From NCBI GenBank assembly GCA_034696485.1, contig JAQIWT010000737.1, positions 1 to 15,630 of the forward strand: 15,630 bases of DNA, written 5' to 3'. The stretch is from Isohypsibius dastychi (taxonomy: Eukaryota > Tardigrada > Eutardigrada > Parachela > Isohypsibiidae). Position 1 is the stretch's first letter; every line of letters begins with the position of its first letter. The notes beneath the pieces were generated by a model, which saw only the letters and a list, made by a program, of their open reading frames with translations, was not told where the DNA came from and searched no databases. Below, one piece after another: positions 14,171 to 15,630 of this stretch. Position numbers and translations under genes: made by a program.

Positions 14171-14594
14171 AATTCATGCTCCTATCATCGGAGAGTTGCT
14201 CTGAGCTTTGTTTGTACTAGCGGTTTTGAACTGATAAAGCCTATTTCCCTGCGATGACTCCATGGTGGAAAAATCACCTGTAACACAGAATCGAGTTCTG
14301 AATCATTTTAGGATCTGTTGTTCAACGTTGACTGTCAGTTGAATTGTACCAGAGATCATATTTATTACTTTATCCAAGCCAGGACGGTTTGATTTTGATT
14401 TTGGTCGGCCGAGCTGTGGTGTAAGTCATATCTTGTCAGCTTTAGCGTTAGCATGATCCCATCGCGATTTGTGTAAATGCGATAACAATGCGTCTGGCGA
14501 GTCTTCTCTCCCTAGCGCTCTTTCTCAGGCATTTCCCTATCGGTTTCCTTGGGCTTCACCCTTTTTTCTTGAACACACTCACGATAAAATATAT
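14171..14594. other. Right flank, no gene resolved
   Basis: There are only short frames. The coding motif of the dispersed repeat begins at the end of this stretch, and its frame is open on the left back to about 14469 without an ATG. Confidence 0.35.
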
Positions 14595-14675
14595 AACGAT
14601 GCGATCGTTTCAAAACTGAGCAAGAGCTCAATAAACAATGCTTCCGTCCAAAGAAAATCGGGTGAATTATTATAA
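14595..14675 (+). repeat. Dispersed repeat copy 2 (C-terminal coding motif)
   Basis: This is the partner of 2345-2420, about 75% alike by eye. Here the reading frame is intact: YNDAIVSKLSKSSINNASV then QRKSGELL and a TAA at 14673-14675. It is therefore the better preserved copy of a shared protein tail. The frame is open upstream for about 40 codons more with no start codon. Confidence 0.6.
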
Positions 14676-15630
14676 ATGACAAGTCGTGGTCAGTCCTACT
14701 AGATGGAATATTGAGAGCAGCTTCCCAGCTGATATGACAGCATGAAGGTAAAGCGAACAAATCCATTAAATAAACGTGTGTCGATCTATGGGCAAATGGA
14801 GAACGAAACACCGTCTTGACAAATACGGTTACCCAATCACGAAACCGGTTCAGACTTGCAATAAACCTTCCAAAGCAAAAAATAAATTATAATCGAATTA
14901 ATCAAATCGTTGAAAATCAAAGGTCACTCTACCGAAAATTTGAAACTAATCAGACCGGTATTAACCTGTGTTTTTTCATTGATTTTCCGCATACGGCTTC
15001 GAGAACAAATCGCAGTTTTGCTTTGGCGCTACGATCTCGCTGGTCGATATTTGAATAATTCACAAATAATATCCCAGACATTATTCCAGTCTGATGTGTC
15101 TCTATTTACCGATTTATTCGCATGTCATTCCGTCTAAGTGGCACTTTATTGGTGTTTTATCACTTTTCATAAGTTGCGGAAACCTGATCCTTGCATAATC
15201 CCAAAGAACCGATCATTATCTAGAATTTATTATTCATTTCATTCACATCGTTTTCGTTATTCGCTTTTTAGTTTCAGCGTAACTTTGCTCTGTCAACAAA
15301 TACTTTGAGGATTAACTAAAAATGAAGTAACCGTGTAAAAACACCAATATTCCAAAAATAAATTACATGAGTCTGAAATTCTCCAAAATTACGTATAGTG
15401 TAGTGGAGCCCATTCAACATGTATTTATTTGGAGTTGTGCAACCACAAATCTATAACAATTTGCCATAGTCTATGCTAAAATTTACCTTTTTGTTTAAAT
15501 ATTTTCACAGCAAATTGAAATACTCTCGAACCTCTGCTGAGTTCTGACAGTTTTAAGTTTCTAGCCTCTGCTAGGTTTCGCTTTTTGAACGAACCACGGT
15601 TCCCGTAGACTATAACATTAGGGGGAACCT
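14676..15630. other. Right outer flank, nothing recognised
   Basis: The sequence is A/T-rich. Plus-strand frames of 75-80 codons near 14816-15137 show no motif, overlap each other in two frames and look like chance. The last 100 nt contain two similar pieces (CCTCTGCTGAGTTC and CCTCTGCTAGGTTTC). I see no transposon end or RNA gene. Confidence 0.4.

Overview
The window looks like nuclear DNA of an invertebrate with compact introns. It is AT-rich, host exons are separated by introns as short as about 46-48 nt, and several 3' splice sites end in pyrimidine-rich TTCAG/TTGCAG. TATA-box promoters lie 70-100 nt before ATG codons, and several transposon types are nested in each other. A nematode-like genome would fit, but the sequence does not fix the taxon. 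There is no bacterial organisation and no rRNA, tRNA or CRISPR that I can see. Most long ATG/GTG/TTG open frames are noise. The informative coding signal lies in short, broken frames.

The centrepiece is a 9,006-bp element at about 3964-12969. It has long imperfect terminal inverted repeats (TIRs) made of roughly 35-bp tandem units, termini of the 5'-AG...CT-3' type, and a 6-bp target duplication with one mismatch (CTCCCA/CTCACA). With an adenovirus-type cysteine protease remnant inside, it reads as a reduced, decayed Polinton/Maverick-like (adintovirus-like) element. I find no integrase, protein-primed polymerase, capsid or packaging ATPase. Without its later insertions it is only about 5.7 kb.

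Its contents in order, all on +, are: a decayed copy of a small paralogous family (4565-4893); a spliced RING-finger gene (4996-5571); the C-terminal part of the protease with an in-frame stop (5472-5822); a broken gene of an uncharacterised, perhaps exonuclease-like, family (6053-6534); paralog A (6628-7146); paralog B (9123-9568, one frameshift); a broken BIR protein (9714-9974 plus 11539-11664); and a second broken BIR protein (12007-12412). BIR and RING are the two halves of inhibitor-of-apoptosis proteins, here on separate genes. Several genes share a TATA box plus a CTCG motif about 27-36 nt downstream.

Three younger insertions sit inside the element. A 1,778-bp hAT-like element (7248-9025) has a perfect 8-bp duplication. 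A 159-bp TA-flanked hairpin MITE (7991-8149) lies inside the hAT. A 1,555-bp Mutator-like non-autonomous element (9975-11529) has a perfect 9-bp duplication and cuts BIR gene 1 in two.

The flanks appear to be host DNA. On the minus strand, four phase-compatible exons of a Cys-containing protein (13967 down to 13358) could splice across the whole element to a two-membrane-segment exon at 3254-3025. The element may therefore sit in a host intron. The outer flanks hold a minus-strand 85-codon frame with one stop (2030-1773), a short possible Calx-beta-like fragment (2482-2671) and two copies of the same C-terminal coding motif (2345-2420 and 14595-14675). Otherwise they hold nothing I can name.
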